Shown piece after piece: positions 56,853-64,000 of a stretch of DNA of 64,000 nt. This DNA comes from Trinickia dinghuensis (GTDB taxonomy: Bacteria; Pseudomonadota; Gammaproteobacteria; Burkholderiales; Burkholderiaceae), in assembly GCF_003367175.1 (NCBI RefSeq), contig NZ_QRGA01000010.1, positions 248,001 to 312,000 of the forward strand, given 5' to 3'. Every line of letters begins with the position of its first letter. The first letter of the stretch is position 1. Both the position numbers and the translations under genes were made by a program. The notes beneath the pieces are model-generated. The model ran no database searches. It had not been told where the DNA came from and was given only the letters and a program-made list of their open reading frames with translations.

Positions 56853-57629
56853 CTATCGCCCCACCCGCGCCTCGATGAATCTCGACAAGAAAGCGCGGGT
56901 TGCCGCCTGAGTGGGATGATCGATCACCTGCTCGGCCGGCCCCGCTTCGACGACCACTCCGTCGCGCATGAAAATCACCTGATCGGCAACCTCGCGCGCA
57001 AACGCGATTTCGTGCGTGACGAGAATCATCGTCATGCCGTCTTCCGCAAGCGCCCTCATCACCGAGAGCACCTCGCCGACTAGCTCCGGATCCAGCGCGG
57101 ACGTCGCTTCGTCGAACAACATCACGTCGGGACGCAACGCCAGCGCCCTCGCAATGGCGACACGCTGCTTCTGCCCGCCGGACAACTTGTCGGGATAGGT
57201 ATCGGCCTTGTCGGCAAGCCCCACGCGCGTCAGCAATTCCATCGCGAGCGCGCGAGCCTCCGGCTTGGGCACCTTCTTGACGGAAATCGGCCCTTCCATG
57301 ACGTTCTGAACGACGGTCATGTGCGGGAACAGATTGAAATGCTGAAACACCATCCCCGTCGTGGCGCGATAGCTGGCGAGATCCTTCTCGCGCATCTTGC
57401 TCGCCTGTCCGCCTTGAAACGACATCGTCCGAGCGCCGACGCGAATCTTTCCGCCGTCGGGAATCGTCAATAGATTGATACAACGCAGCAAGGTGGATTT
57501 GCCCGAGCCGGATGGGCCGATCATCGCCACGACCGATCCCTTCCCGACCTTCAGCGATATGTCCTTCAAGACAACGTGATCGCCGAAGCGTTTGCTCAGA
57601 TTGTCGACCTCGATCATCAACTCGCTCAT
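56853..57629 (-). CDS. Amino-acid ABC transporter, ATP-binding protein
   Basis: 258 residues. Walker [13 protein letters not shown] at about 40-51, Q-loop [13 protein letters not shown], signature [15 protein letters not shown], Walker [15 protein letters not shown] and the H-loop VTHE are all present. This is the polar amino-acid (HisP/GlnQ) subfamily. It lies 2 bases after the permease gene, and its stop is followed by the bidirectional terminator. Confidence 0.94.
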   Translation of the reverse strand: MSELMIEVDNLSKRFGDHVVLKDISLKVGKGSVVAMIGPSGSGKSTLLRCINLLTIPDGGKIRVGARTMSFQGGQASKMREKDLASYRATTGMVFQHFNLFPHMTVVQNVMEGPISVKKVPKPEARALAMELLTRVGLADKADTYPDKLSGGQKQRVAIARALALRPDVMLFDEATSALDPELVGEVLSVMRALAEDGMTMILVTHEIAFAREVADQVIFMRDGVVVEAGPAEQVIDHPTQAATRAFLSRFIEARVGR

Positions 57630-57631
57630 GA

Positions 57632-58300
57632 TCAGTTCCTGTCTTGCTTGGCGAGGCGGCTCTCGAGACGCTTGGACCAAACCGTTGCGGGAAAGAGAAC
57701 GATGAAATAGCAGACGGCCGCAATCGTATAAAGCTCGAGCGGCCGATAGGAATCGTGCGCCGCCGACTGGGCTTGATACAACAGATCCGGCACGGCGATC
57801 ACCGAAAGCAGTGAAGTGTTCTTCAACTGCATGATGGATTGGCTCATCAGCGGCGGAACCATCCGTCGAAACGCCTGCGGCAAGATGACCCTGCGCATGA
57901 TCTGTTTGCGCCGCATGCCCAGCGCCATCCCCGCCTCCGTCTGCCCCCAATCCACGGCGAGAATGCCGGCGCGCACGATCTCCGCGTAGAACGCTCCGCC
58001 GTACAACGTCAGAGAGAGCGCTGCCGCCATGGCCGGCGACATTTCAATCCCGGTGAGAATCGGCAACGCGTAGTAAAACCAGATCAGCTGCACCAGCACC
58101 GGCGTGCATCGAAACACCTCGACGTAGCAGCGAAAGAGACCGGCAATGACCGCCGGCCCCCGTACCCGTCCAATGCCGACGATCATGCCCAGCAACAGTC
58201 CCGCCGCAACGACGATCACCGTATAGACCAGCGTATAAGCCAAGCCGCTCAGCAAAAGCTTGTGATAAACCCAAACCGATCCAAAATCCCAGTGGTACAC
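57632..58300 (-). CDS. Amino-acid ABC transporter, permease
   Basis: 222 residues, about five membrane segments. The EAA loop is [29 protein letters not shown], and [14 protein letters not shown] is the HisM-type motif. Only one permease gene is seen, so the transporter may be a homodimer or use another partner. It lies between the binding-protein gene and the ATPase gene. Confidence 0.92.
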   Translation of the reverse strand: MYHWDFGSVWVYHKLLLSGLAYTLVYTVIVVAAGLLLGMIVGIGRVRGPAVIAGLFRCYVEVFRCTPVLVQLIWFYYALPILTGIEMSPAMAAALSLTLYGGAFYAEIVRAGILAVDWGQTEAGMALGMRRKQIMRRVILPQAFRRMVPPLMSQSIMQLKNTSLLSVIAVPDLLYQAQSAAHDSYRPLELYTIAAVCYFIVLFPATVWSKRLESRLAKQDRN

Positions 58301-58340
58301 GTCCCCTCCAGTTGCTGTTGCCGGCCGTCGTTTCCTGGAC

Positions 58341-59180
58341 CTACAGCGTCACTTCCTTCGGGAACAACTTCGGATCGATCCCGGCGAGCTTCTGCATATT
58401 GTCGAGAATGGTCTTTCTGATGTTGCCGCTTGCCCGCTGCTTCGAGAGCCAATCGTTGAGGTAATTCATGAACGCCGGATCGTCTTCTTTCTGAAGCCCC
58501 ACGGCGGTGGGCGCGGTCGATTGCGGACTCGGCACGACCAAATGGCCCAATTGCGGCGACTTCGACAAAACCGTGACCGCCAGCAGCACGACCAGCACCT
58601 GTGCGTCGACTCGCCCGGTCTGCAAGGCAAGCGTCGCATCGCCCGAGGTTTCGAAGCGGCGCAGCGACGCATGCGACAAACTCTGAGTCGCAAAGGTGTC
58701 CTGATTGGAGCCCTGATCGACCGAAAGGCGAACACTCGGCTTGTCGACGTCCGCCCATGTCTTCGGATCGAAACCCTTTCGCGCAACCAGCGTGAAGGTG
58801 TTCAGGAACAGCGGACTCGTGAAACCGACGGTCTTCTTGCGCGCCTCGGTCGGCGCCAGCCCGAACATGCAATCGATCTTGTTCGATTGCAGATCGAGCA
58901 CGGAATTGCCCCACGTCGTATCGACGACCTGCAACTGCACGCCCAGCGACGCCGCCAGTTGCTTCGCGAAATCCACGCAGAAGCCTTGCCATTCGCCTGT
59001 TGCGACGGACTTGACGAAATACGGCGCCGCACCGGCGACGAATCCCGTACGAAGCACCTTCGTGCGCTTGATACGCGCCATCGTGGATTCAGCCTGCGCA
59101 AGGGCGGGCACCGACACCATCGTACCCAGACCGGCGGCACACATCCCTGCGACAAAATCTCTGCGGGTGATCACAACCAT
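58341..59180 (-). CDS. Amino-acid ABC transporter, periplasmic binding protein
   Basis: 279 residues, family-3 solute-binding protein. The N-terminus VVITRRDFVAGMCAAGL has a twin-arginine-like motif (T-R-R-D-F) with a hydrophobic stretch ending P-A-L-A-Q, suggesting Tat export. The binding lobes show V-L-R-T-G-F-V, W-Q-G-F-C-V-D-F-A-K-Q-L-A and W-G-N-S-V-L-D-L-Q-S-N-K-I-D-C-M-F-G. Likely ligand is a polar amino acid, imino acid or opine. First gene of the transporter group, 133 bases after the racemase-gene stop. Confidence 0.9.
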   Translation of the reverse strand: MVVITRRDFVAGMCAAGLGTMVSVPALAQAESTMARIKRTKVLRTGFVAGAAPYFVKSVATGEWQGFCVDFAKQLAASLGVQLQVVDTTWGNSVLDLQSNKIDCMFGLAPTEARKKTVGFTSPLFLNTFTLVARKGFDPKTWADVDKPSVRLSVDQGSNQDTFATQSLSHASLRRFETSGDATLALQTGRVDAQVLVVLLAVTVLSKSPQLGHLVVPSPQSTAPTAVGLQKEDDPAFMNYLNDWLSKQRASGNIRKTILDNMQKLAGIDPKLFPKEVTL

Positions 59181-59313
59181 TCTCCTCGAGCCAGTGGACT
59201 ATTTTGTCAGTCTGACAATATGCCCAGTGCCGCGCCGCAGATGCATGCGGGCAAACCCTAGCGCACGGTGCGCGCCATAACGTTCACTCCCGCCTCGTGA
59301 GAAAGCAGGCCAC

Positions 59314-60048
59314 CTACGCGGCGTGCGACTGGATAGCGGCAACGAACCAGCGGATCAATCCGACCATGTCGAATACGGGCAGCCCCGTTGCCGCGCGCAA
59401 CGCCGGCGCGAAGGGCGGCATGTTGGTGCATTCGCAAACGATCGCTCCGACTTCGGGATGGCTTGCCGTCAGGCGCCGTGCCGCGTCGACCATCTCTCGT
59501 TCAAGCACGGAGAAGTCCGCGGCCGACGGCAGCGCCTGGTCCGTGAACGCCTTGCGAAAGAGACTGTGCTCGTGCATTCCGACGATCGGCGTCGTCGCAT
59601 CGACGCCCACGGCCGCGAGGTGCCGGTCCGTCAATGCGCGTTCGTTGATCGTCAAGATGCCGACGCGTTTTCCCTTCGGCAGCATGCGCTCGACGATAGG
59701 CACCTGCAACAGCGAGCTAGTCGCCACGGGGACCGGCAACGCCTCGCTCAGTTCGCGTTGGAACAGCGCGAGGAATCCGCAGCTCGTCGTAATACCCTGC
59801 ACGCCCAGGTCGATCAACTCACGCGCGGCTTCGATGAACGGCTCGAGCAGGCCGGCGCCCTCGTCGTCGATCACGCGGGCGGGCGTCGCGCCTTTGACCA
59901 CTTTGAACTGAAGCGCAACGGGCCAGGTGAGCCCATTGCCGATCTCCCCCGGAAAGCGCACGAAGCGCGTGTCCAGCATCAGGACGCCAAGCGTCAATCC
60001 GTTGACGACGGGCCGCGCCGGCTTCGACAGGGGGTGTCGTGGGTTCAT
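59314..60048 (-). CDS. Aspartate/glutamate/hydantoin racemase family protein
   Basis: 244 residues. The two catalytic cysteines of the family appear in T-T-S-C-G-F-L-A-L and I-V-C-E-C-T-N-M-P-P. Gly/Ile-rich strands such as G-V-L-M-L-D-T-R-F and R-V-G-I-L-T-I-N fit the fold. It would interconvert D/L forms of an amino acid or a hydantoin. It starts 2 bases after the upstream FAD enzyme gene, so it is part of the same operon. Confidence 0.85.
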   Translation of the reverse strand: MNPRHPLSKPARPVVNGLTLGVLMLDTRFVRFPGEIGNGLTWPVALQFKVVKGATPARVIDDEGAGLLEPFIEAARELIDLGVQGITTSCGFLALFQRELSEALPVPVATSSLLQVPIVERMLPKGKRVGILTINERALTDRHLAAVGVDATTPIVGMHEHSLFRKAFTDQALPSAADFSVLEREMVDAARRLTASHPEVGAIVCECTNMPPFAPALRAATGLPVFDMVGLIRWFVAAIQSHAA

Positions 60049-60050
60049 GA

Positions 60051-61382
60051 TCACAGTGCTTTCGGTGCGTTCGGTGCTTCCAATTCTTCGGCCGCCGCTA
60101 GCGCTTTGATGGAAACCGGCCGTATGGGCCATCTGAGCGACGCGCCATCGATGTCGGCCGCGGCAAAGCTCACATCTTGCGCCTGCGTTGACTGGCTGGC
60201 TACATGCGCGCAGAACCGGCCCTGGCACAGCCCCATGCCGACGCGGCCGACGAGCCGCATTTCACGCGGCGACTGGAAATTCATGGAAGCGAGATTGCCG
60301 TTGGTCACGCGCTCGCACCGACAGACGATCGTCTCGTCCGTCATGTCCACCGGCGGCTTTTCGAACCAGTTCGCGAGCGATTGCTGGAAGACTCGTGCCA
60401 AATCGAACGCATCCGCATGCGGCTCGACGGGGCGCCCCGATAGCCTCGACGCGATGCGTTGCGCGGCTTTGCGCCCTTCCGTGATCGCAGCGTCGGCGCC
60501 TAGGACCTCGTTGCAGTCTCCCGCGCGGGCAACCGCGATGCCGTGCACATCGACAGTGGGCAGGCCCCGATCGTTTCGGGCGAGACCATCGTGCAACACC
60601 AGGGTGTCGACGACGTATTGCGCGTCGTTGCCTTTGTCATCCGTCGTTTCGACCACAAGCCGATCATTCTCCCGGCGTACGGCCTTCACCCGAATACCGG
60701 TCCGGTACGGGACCTTCGCGCGCATCAATACCCTGAAATAGCCCAGTGCCTCGACGAGTTGCCGAGGTCCGGCCATCAGGCCGAGCAGTGCGGCCGGATG
60801 CGCGAGCAGATTACGCAGCGGACGCGCTCGCTCGAGGACGGCAACCGGCGCATTGCCGAGCGCGGCCAACTGCGCGCCCACCGCGATCGGCAAGGGGCCG
60901 CTCGCGGCGATCAGAATGCGGCCACGCGGTGCTTGGCCGCTCTCTTTCATCTGGACCTGAAGGCCGCCCGCGGTCACCACGCCGGAGAGGTCCCAGCCCG
61001 GCACGTGGGGCACGCGTTCGATCGCCCCCGTCGCGAAGACGATCGCTTTGGGTTTGACCAGCTTGACCTGATTCGAAACACGGTGATCGATCAGGCAGAC
61101 GCCGTGTCCGTCGATTCCAAGGAACACCGCCTCGGTAAGGACCCGGATACGATCGGCGTGCCGCTCGAGCGCAAGCCTCAAGCGCGCCCAATTCCTTTTG
61201 TGCCTCGCCGGCATCTTGACTGTGCTCGGCTGTCCATCGAAAGCGGCACGATGGATAGCCCCGCCTGCTGTCGGCCGCTGTTCGACGAGCAGCACCTGCA
61301 CGCCCCGAGACGCCAGCTCGACGGCGGCGGCGACGCCGGCGGGTCCGGCGCCTACGACGAGAACGTCACATACGCTCGACAT
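60051..61382 (-). CDS. FAD/[2Fe-2S] oxidoreductase, HcnB/opine-oxidase A-like subunit
   Basis: 443 residues. FAD-binding DVLVVGAGPAGVAAAVELAS near the start, a second Rossmann region (I-L-I-A-A-S-G-P-L-P-I-A-V-G), and a C-terminal BFD-like cluster motif C-R-C-E-R-V with G-M-G-L-C-Q-G-R-F-C (about 355-390). This is the pattern of HcnB, OoxA and D-hydroxyproline/nopaline-type dehydrogenases. It lies between the small [2Fe-2S] subunit gene and the racemase gene. Confidence 0.88.
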   Translation of the reverse strand: MSSVCDVLVVGAGPAGVAAAVELASRGVQVLLVEQRPTAGGAIHRAAFDGQPSTVKMPARHKRNWARLRLALERHADRIRVLTEAVFLGIDGHGVCLIDHRVSNQVKLVKPKAIVFATGAIERVPHVPGWDLSGVVTAGGLQVQMKESGQAPRGRILIAASGPLPIAVGAQLAALGNAPVAVLERARPLRNLLAHPAALLGLMAGPRQLVEALGYFRVLMRAKVPYRTGIRVKAVRRENDRLVVETTDDKGNDAQYVVDTLVLHDGLARNDRGLPTVDVHGIAVARAGDCNEVLGADAAITEGRKAAQRIASRLSGRPVEPHADAFDLARVFQQSLANWFEKPPVDMTDETIVCRCERVTNGNLASMNFQSPREMRLVGRVGMGLCQGRFCAHVASQSTQAQDVSFAAADIDGASLRWPIRPVSIKALAAAEELEAPNAPKAL

Positions 61383-61389
61383 AGTCGCC

Positions 61390-61632
61390 TCAATAGCCGG
61401 AAGTCACTTTGGAATCGGCTTTAGCCGGCGTGATACAGGACTCCACCGGCGCGCTTCCATCGATCGAGACCAGACATCCTTGGCACTGCCCGATTCCGCA
61501 AAAGTATCGCGCCGCCCCACCGTTCGGCGTCGGTCCGAAGTTGGCGACACCGGCTCGTCGAAGCGCAAGCGCCACCGTTTCGCCTTGCACGAACTCGATC
61601 CGCAGCGCATTCCAGTAGAAACCGTTCATCAC
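61390..61632 (-). CDS. Small [2Fe-2S] subunit, HcnA-like
   Basis: 80 residues. A plant-type ferredoxin cluster: Y-F-C-G-I-G-Q-C-Q-G-C-L-V with a fourth Cys in V-E-S-C-I-T-P. It is the electron-transfer subunit matching HcnA in HcnABC and the small subunit in opine and D-hydroxyproline dehydrogenases. Spacing to the neighbours is 7 bases downstream and 18 bases upstream. Confidence 0.85.
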   Translation of the reverse strand: MMNGFYWNALRIEFVQGETVALALRRAGVANFGPTPNGGAARYFCGIGQCQGCLVSIDGSAPVESCITPAKADSKVTSGY

Positions 61633-61650
61633 ACGTCCACTCGGATAGCC

Positions 61651-62850
61651 CTACCGTTGTTGAGCGGTGGGGCTCGGTTGCGCGAGGCCCACCGCTGCCG
61701 AGAAGCGCGACGGAGACAACGGGCTGATGCCAATATCGAGCGAGCAAGGTTTGCCCATGACGATCTCGGCCGCAAGCCGCCCCATCAGAGGTCCAAGGCA
61801 AATACCATCGCCCTCGAATCCCGTCGCGATCGTGAGCGCGGCGTGATGCGGATGGGCACCGACGATGGGAATGCCGTCGACGGTCGCGGTTCGAACACCG
61901 GCGAACGTGCGGATGACCCTGCGCTGTTCGAGCGATGGATAAATATCTACCGCCTGCCTTAGCATTCCGGAAACATAGTTGATCGTGGTCTCGCCGTCGC
62001 CGAGTCCATCTTCGCGCGTGCCACCGATGAGAAACTGCCCCGTCAGCAGCGGATCGATGACCAAGCTGATCGGATCGCGCTTGGACGCCGAGACGTCGCG
62101 CTTGGCCGCGAGATAGGAAGCGGACATGAGCTGCCCATCGAAGGCGGCTTGGTTATCGGCCGCTCGATCGGTAATCACGATTTGACCTTTGCGCGGGCGC
62201 AGGATTTCACCGAGGCCAAGCAACGCCTTCGAGCCCAAGCCCGCTGCTATCAATACGGCATCGGCGCCCATGAAGCCCGCATCCGTTTCGACGCCGATTG
62301 CCCGGCCGTGTTCGATCCGCACGCTACGGACCGCTGCGTGACGAATGATGCGGGGAGCCGCAAGCCGAAGCATTCGTTCGACGACTTGGTAGCCGAGCGC
62401 ATGCCCATCGTCGGGAACGGAGACAGCCGATACGATGGACCGGCTCAAGCCCGGTATTCGGTGAGCCAGTTCATCGGTGCTCAGCCGATCGACGCGAACC
62501 CCGGCATCGACGAGGTCGGTGGCGTGCAGGGACAGCACCTCGGCTTCGAGGGCATTGCGCGCAAACAAATAGGTGGGACGGCTGTAAAAGAGCCCGCTGA
62601 GTACTCCGTCGCGCTGGAGTTCGACGTAGAGATCGCGTGCTCGCTGCGCCACCTGCATCAAGAACCCGGGCTTTTTGCTACCGACCGATACGGCGCCGTC
62701 GGACGCGCCGGACGCACCGGCCATGGGCGTGTCGGCATCGATGACGGTCACCGCATGGCCCGCCTGGGTCAGGAAATAGGCCGCGGATGCACCGACGATG
62801 CCCGCGCCGACCACAATGATATGTGCCCCTGATCCCTTCGCCGTGCTCAT
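61651..62850 (-). CDS. DAO-family FAD oxidoreductase, HcnC/opine-oxidase B-like subunit
   Basis: 399 residues. FAD-binding IIVVGAGIVGASAAYFLTQ at about 11-29, a typical DAO (D-amino-acid oxidase/glycine oxidase) fold, R-K-G-Q-I-V-I-T-D motif and the C-terminal G-F-E-G-D-G-I-C-L-G-P motif. This is the catalytic subunit. Together with the two genes downstream it makes a heterotrimeric dehydrogenase for a D- or imino-acid-like substrate. First gene of the operon. Confidence 0.9.
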   Translation of the reverse strand: MSTAKGSGAHIIVVGAGIVGASAAYFLTQAGHAVTVIDADTPMAGASGASDGAVSVGSKKPGFLMQVAQRARDLYVELQRDGVLSGLFYSRPTYLFARNALEAEVLSLHATDLVDAGVRVDRLSTDELAHRIPGLSRSIVSAVSVPDDGHALGYQVVERMLRLAAPRIIRHAAVRSVRIEHGRAIGVETDAGFMGADAVLIAAGLGSKALLGLGEILRPRKGQIVITDRAADNQAAFDGQLMSASYLAAKRDVSASKRDPISLVIDPLLTGQFLIGGTREDGLGDGETTINYVSGMLRQAVDIYPSLEQRRVIRTFAGVRTATVDGIPIVGAHPHHAALTIATGFEGDGICLGPLMGRLAAEIVMGKPCSLDIGISPLSPSRFSAAVGLAQPSPTAQQR

Positions 62851-63075
62851 TCCTTCCGCGTCCGTGGCAAGCCGAGCGTCCCAGTTTAAAGCTTATCGGG
62901 ACGTCGTCAACCTGGACCGAGGGGTCACCCCGTGACGGTAGATAATCGAAAGGCATTGCCGGCGGTCTTGTTACCTCTTCTCGCGAGCGGCCCCACCGTG
63001 TTACTTCACGCCGATCCGAATGGAGGACGCACGCCCCCCGCATGCGTCACGCGGCGCACATACGGGGAGCCGGCA

Positions 63076-64000
63076 CTACGATGCCCGGTTACGCAGCGTT
63101 TTAGCCGCAGCCACCATGTTAGTCAGCGCGGGGATAACCTCCTCCCACTGACGCGTCTTCAAGCCGCAGTCCGGATTCACCCACAGGCGTTCCGCCGGAA
63201 TGCGCTCGCCGGCCTTCTTCATCAGCTGAACGATGTGATCTTGGGTCGGGATGTTCGGCGAGTGGATATCGTAGACACCCGGCCCGATCTCGTTCGGATA
63301 TTTGAAGTTGTCGAATGCATCGAGCAGCTCCATGTCCGAACGCGACGTCTCGATCGTGATCACGTCCGCGTCCATATCGGCGATCGACGCGATGATGTCG
63401 TTGAACTCCGAGTAGCACATATGCGTGTGAATCTGCGTTTCATCCCGCACGCCGTTCGCAGTGATGCGGAACGATTCCACGGCCCACTGCAGATACTCGT
63501 TCCATTGCGCGCGGCGCAGCGGCAATCCTTCGCGCAGCGCGGCTTCGTCGATCTGAATCACGCGCACGCCGGCCTTCTCGAGGTCGAGCACTTCGTCGCG
63601 GATCGCAAGCGCCAGTTGATAGCACGACACCGAGCGGGGTTGATCGTCCCGCACGAACGACCAGTTCAAGATCGTCACGGGGCCGGTCAGCATGCCCTTC
63701 ATCGGCTTGTTCGTGAGCGACTGCGCGTACGTGATCCACTCGACCGTCATCGCCTTCGGCCGGCTGATGTCGCCGAACAGGATGGGCGGCTTCACGCAGC
63801 GCGAGCCGTACGACTGCACCCAGCCGAACTGGCTGAACGTGTAGCCGTCGAGCTGTTCGCCGAAGTACTCGACCATGTCGTTACGTTCCGCTTCGCCGTG
63901 CACGAGGACGTCGAGGCCCAGCGCTTCCTGCTCGCGTACGCTGCGCTCGATCTCGCGGCGCATCGCGGCACGGTAGCCGGCGTCGTCGAGCTTGCCGGCC
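63076..64000 (-). CDS. metE: Cobalamin-independent methionine synthase MetE, C-terminal part (cut by window end)
   Basis: About 308 C-terminal residues; the gene continues past 64000. It transfers a methyl group from 5-methyltetrahydropteroyl-tri-glutamate to homocysteine. The zinc-binding residues are visible: [10 protein letters not shown] (His and Cys), I-E-T-S-R-S (Glu), and N-P-D-C-G-L-K-T-R (Cys). [15 protein letters not shown] is a further family motif. Upstream control elements lie outside the window. Confidence 0.95.
   Translation of the reverse strand, partial: AGKLDDAGYRAAMRREIERSVREQEALGLDVLVHGEAERNDMVEYFGEQLDGYTFSQFGWVQSYGSRCVKPPILFGDISRPKAMTVEWITYAQSLTNKPMKGMLTGPVTILNWSFVRDDQPRSVSCYQLALAIRDEVLDLEKAGVRVIQIDEAALREGLPLRRAQWNEYLQWAVESFRITANGVRDETQIHTHMCYSEFNDIIASIADMDADVITIETSRSDMELLDAFDNFKYPNEIGPGVYDIHSPNIPTQDHIVQLMKKAGERIPAERLWVNPDCGLKTRQWEEVIPALTNMVAAAKTLRNRAS

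Noticed and set aside
61390-62850. Calling the flavoenzyme genes hcnABC (hydrogen cyanide synthase)
   Set aside because: The small subunit is short and the genes sit with a racemase and an amino-acid transporter, which favours amino-acid or opine catabolism; HcnABC is kept only as an alternative.

Overview
The window is about 64 kb of GC-rich chromosomal DNA from a member of Burkholderia sensu lato (Burkholderiaceae; a Paraburkholderia- or Trinickia-like genome is plausible). The reasons are gene content and order: sucA-odhB-lpdA beside zapE, typA, and the scpB-rluB-rimP-nusA-infB-rbfA-truB information-processing block next to an EmrAB-type pump, all with strong G/C third-position bias. The species is inferred, not proven.

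Layout. (1) 1-10319, minus strand: a nearly complete tad/flp (type IVc pilus) operon in the order flp, tadV, tadE, cpaB, rcpA/cpaC, tadZ, tadA, tadB, tadC, tadD, DUF3613, tadG-like (cut by the window start). Most genes overlap by 4-8 bases. (2) 10966-15696, plus: two low-complexity lipoprotein-like proteins, one with a collagen-like Gly-X-Y repeat, followed by a FhaC/ShlB-type outer-membrane transporter. (3) 15906-18077: a DUF2147 exported protein, a lone IS5-type DUF4096 protein, and zapE. (4) 18253-26256, minus: the 2-oxoglutarate dehydrogenase genes sucA-odhB-lpdA, then typA. (5) 26566-31775, plus: marR, a NodT-type outer-membrane factor, emrA and emrB, between a good sigma70 promoter and an intrinsic terminator. 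(6) 31827-41692, minus: truB, rbfA, infB, nusA, rimP, rluB, scpB, with a promoter and leader terminator ahead of rimP. (7) 42445-48393: small genes, a YdcF-family protein, a candidate sigma54-driven structured RNA, and bamC. (8) 48523-48893: a tRNA-Leu(UAA) gene split by a group I intron. (9) 49019-53812: an accessory stretch with a HEPN protein and partner, a methyltransferase, an orphan ParA, a coiled-coil membrane protein and long perfect inverted repeats. (10) 54125-64000: acnB, then on the minus strand an amino-acid ABC transporter, an Asp/Glu-type racemase and a three-subunit HcnABC/opine-oxidase-like flavoenzyme, and the C-terminal third of metE.

How the parts work together. The tad genes make and retract a Flp pilus. 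odh and acnB are core TCA-cycle steps. The rimP-nusA-infB-rbfA-truB group handles transcription elongation, translation initiation, ribosome maturation and tRNA modification. The 56.8-62.9 kb block reads as uptake, racemisation and oxidation of an amino acid, imino acid or opine. The least explained items are the intron-containing tRNA-Leu, the sigma54-linked RNA, the collagen-like/TpsB locus, the HEPN pair beside the tRNA, and the palindromes around the orphan parA.
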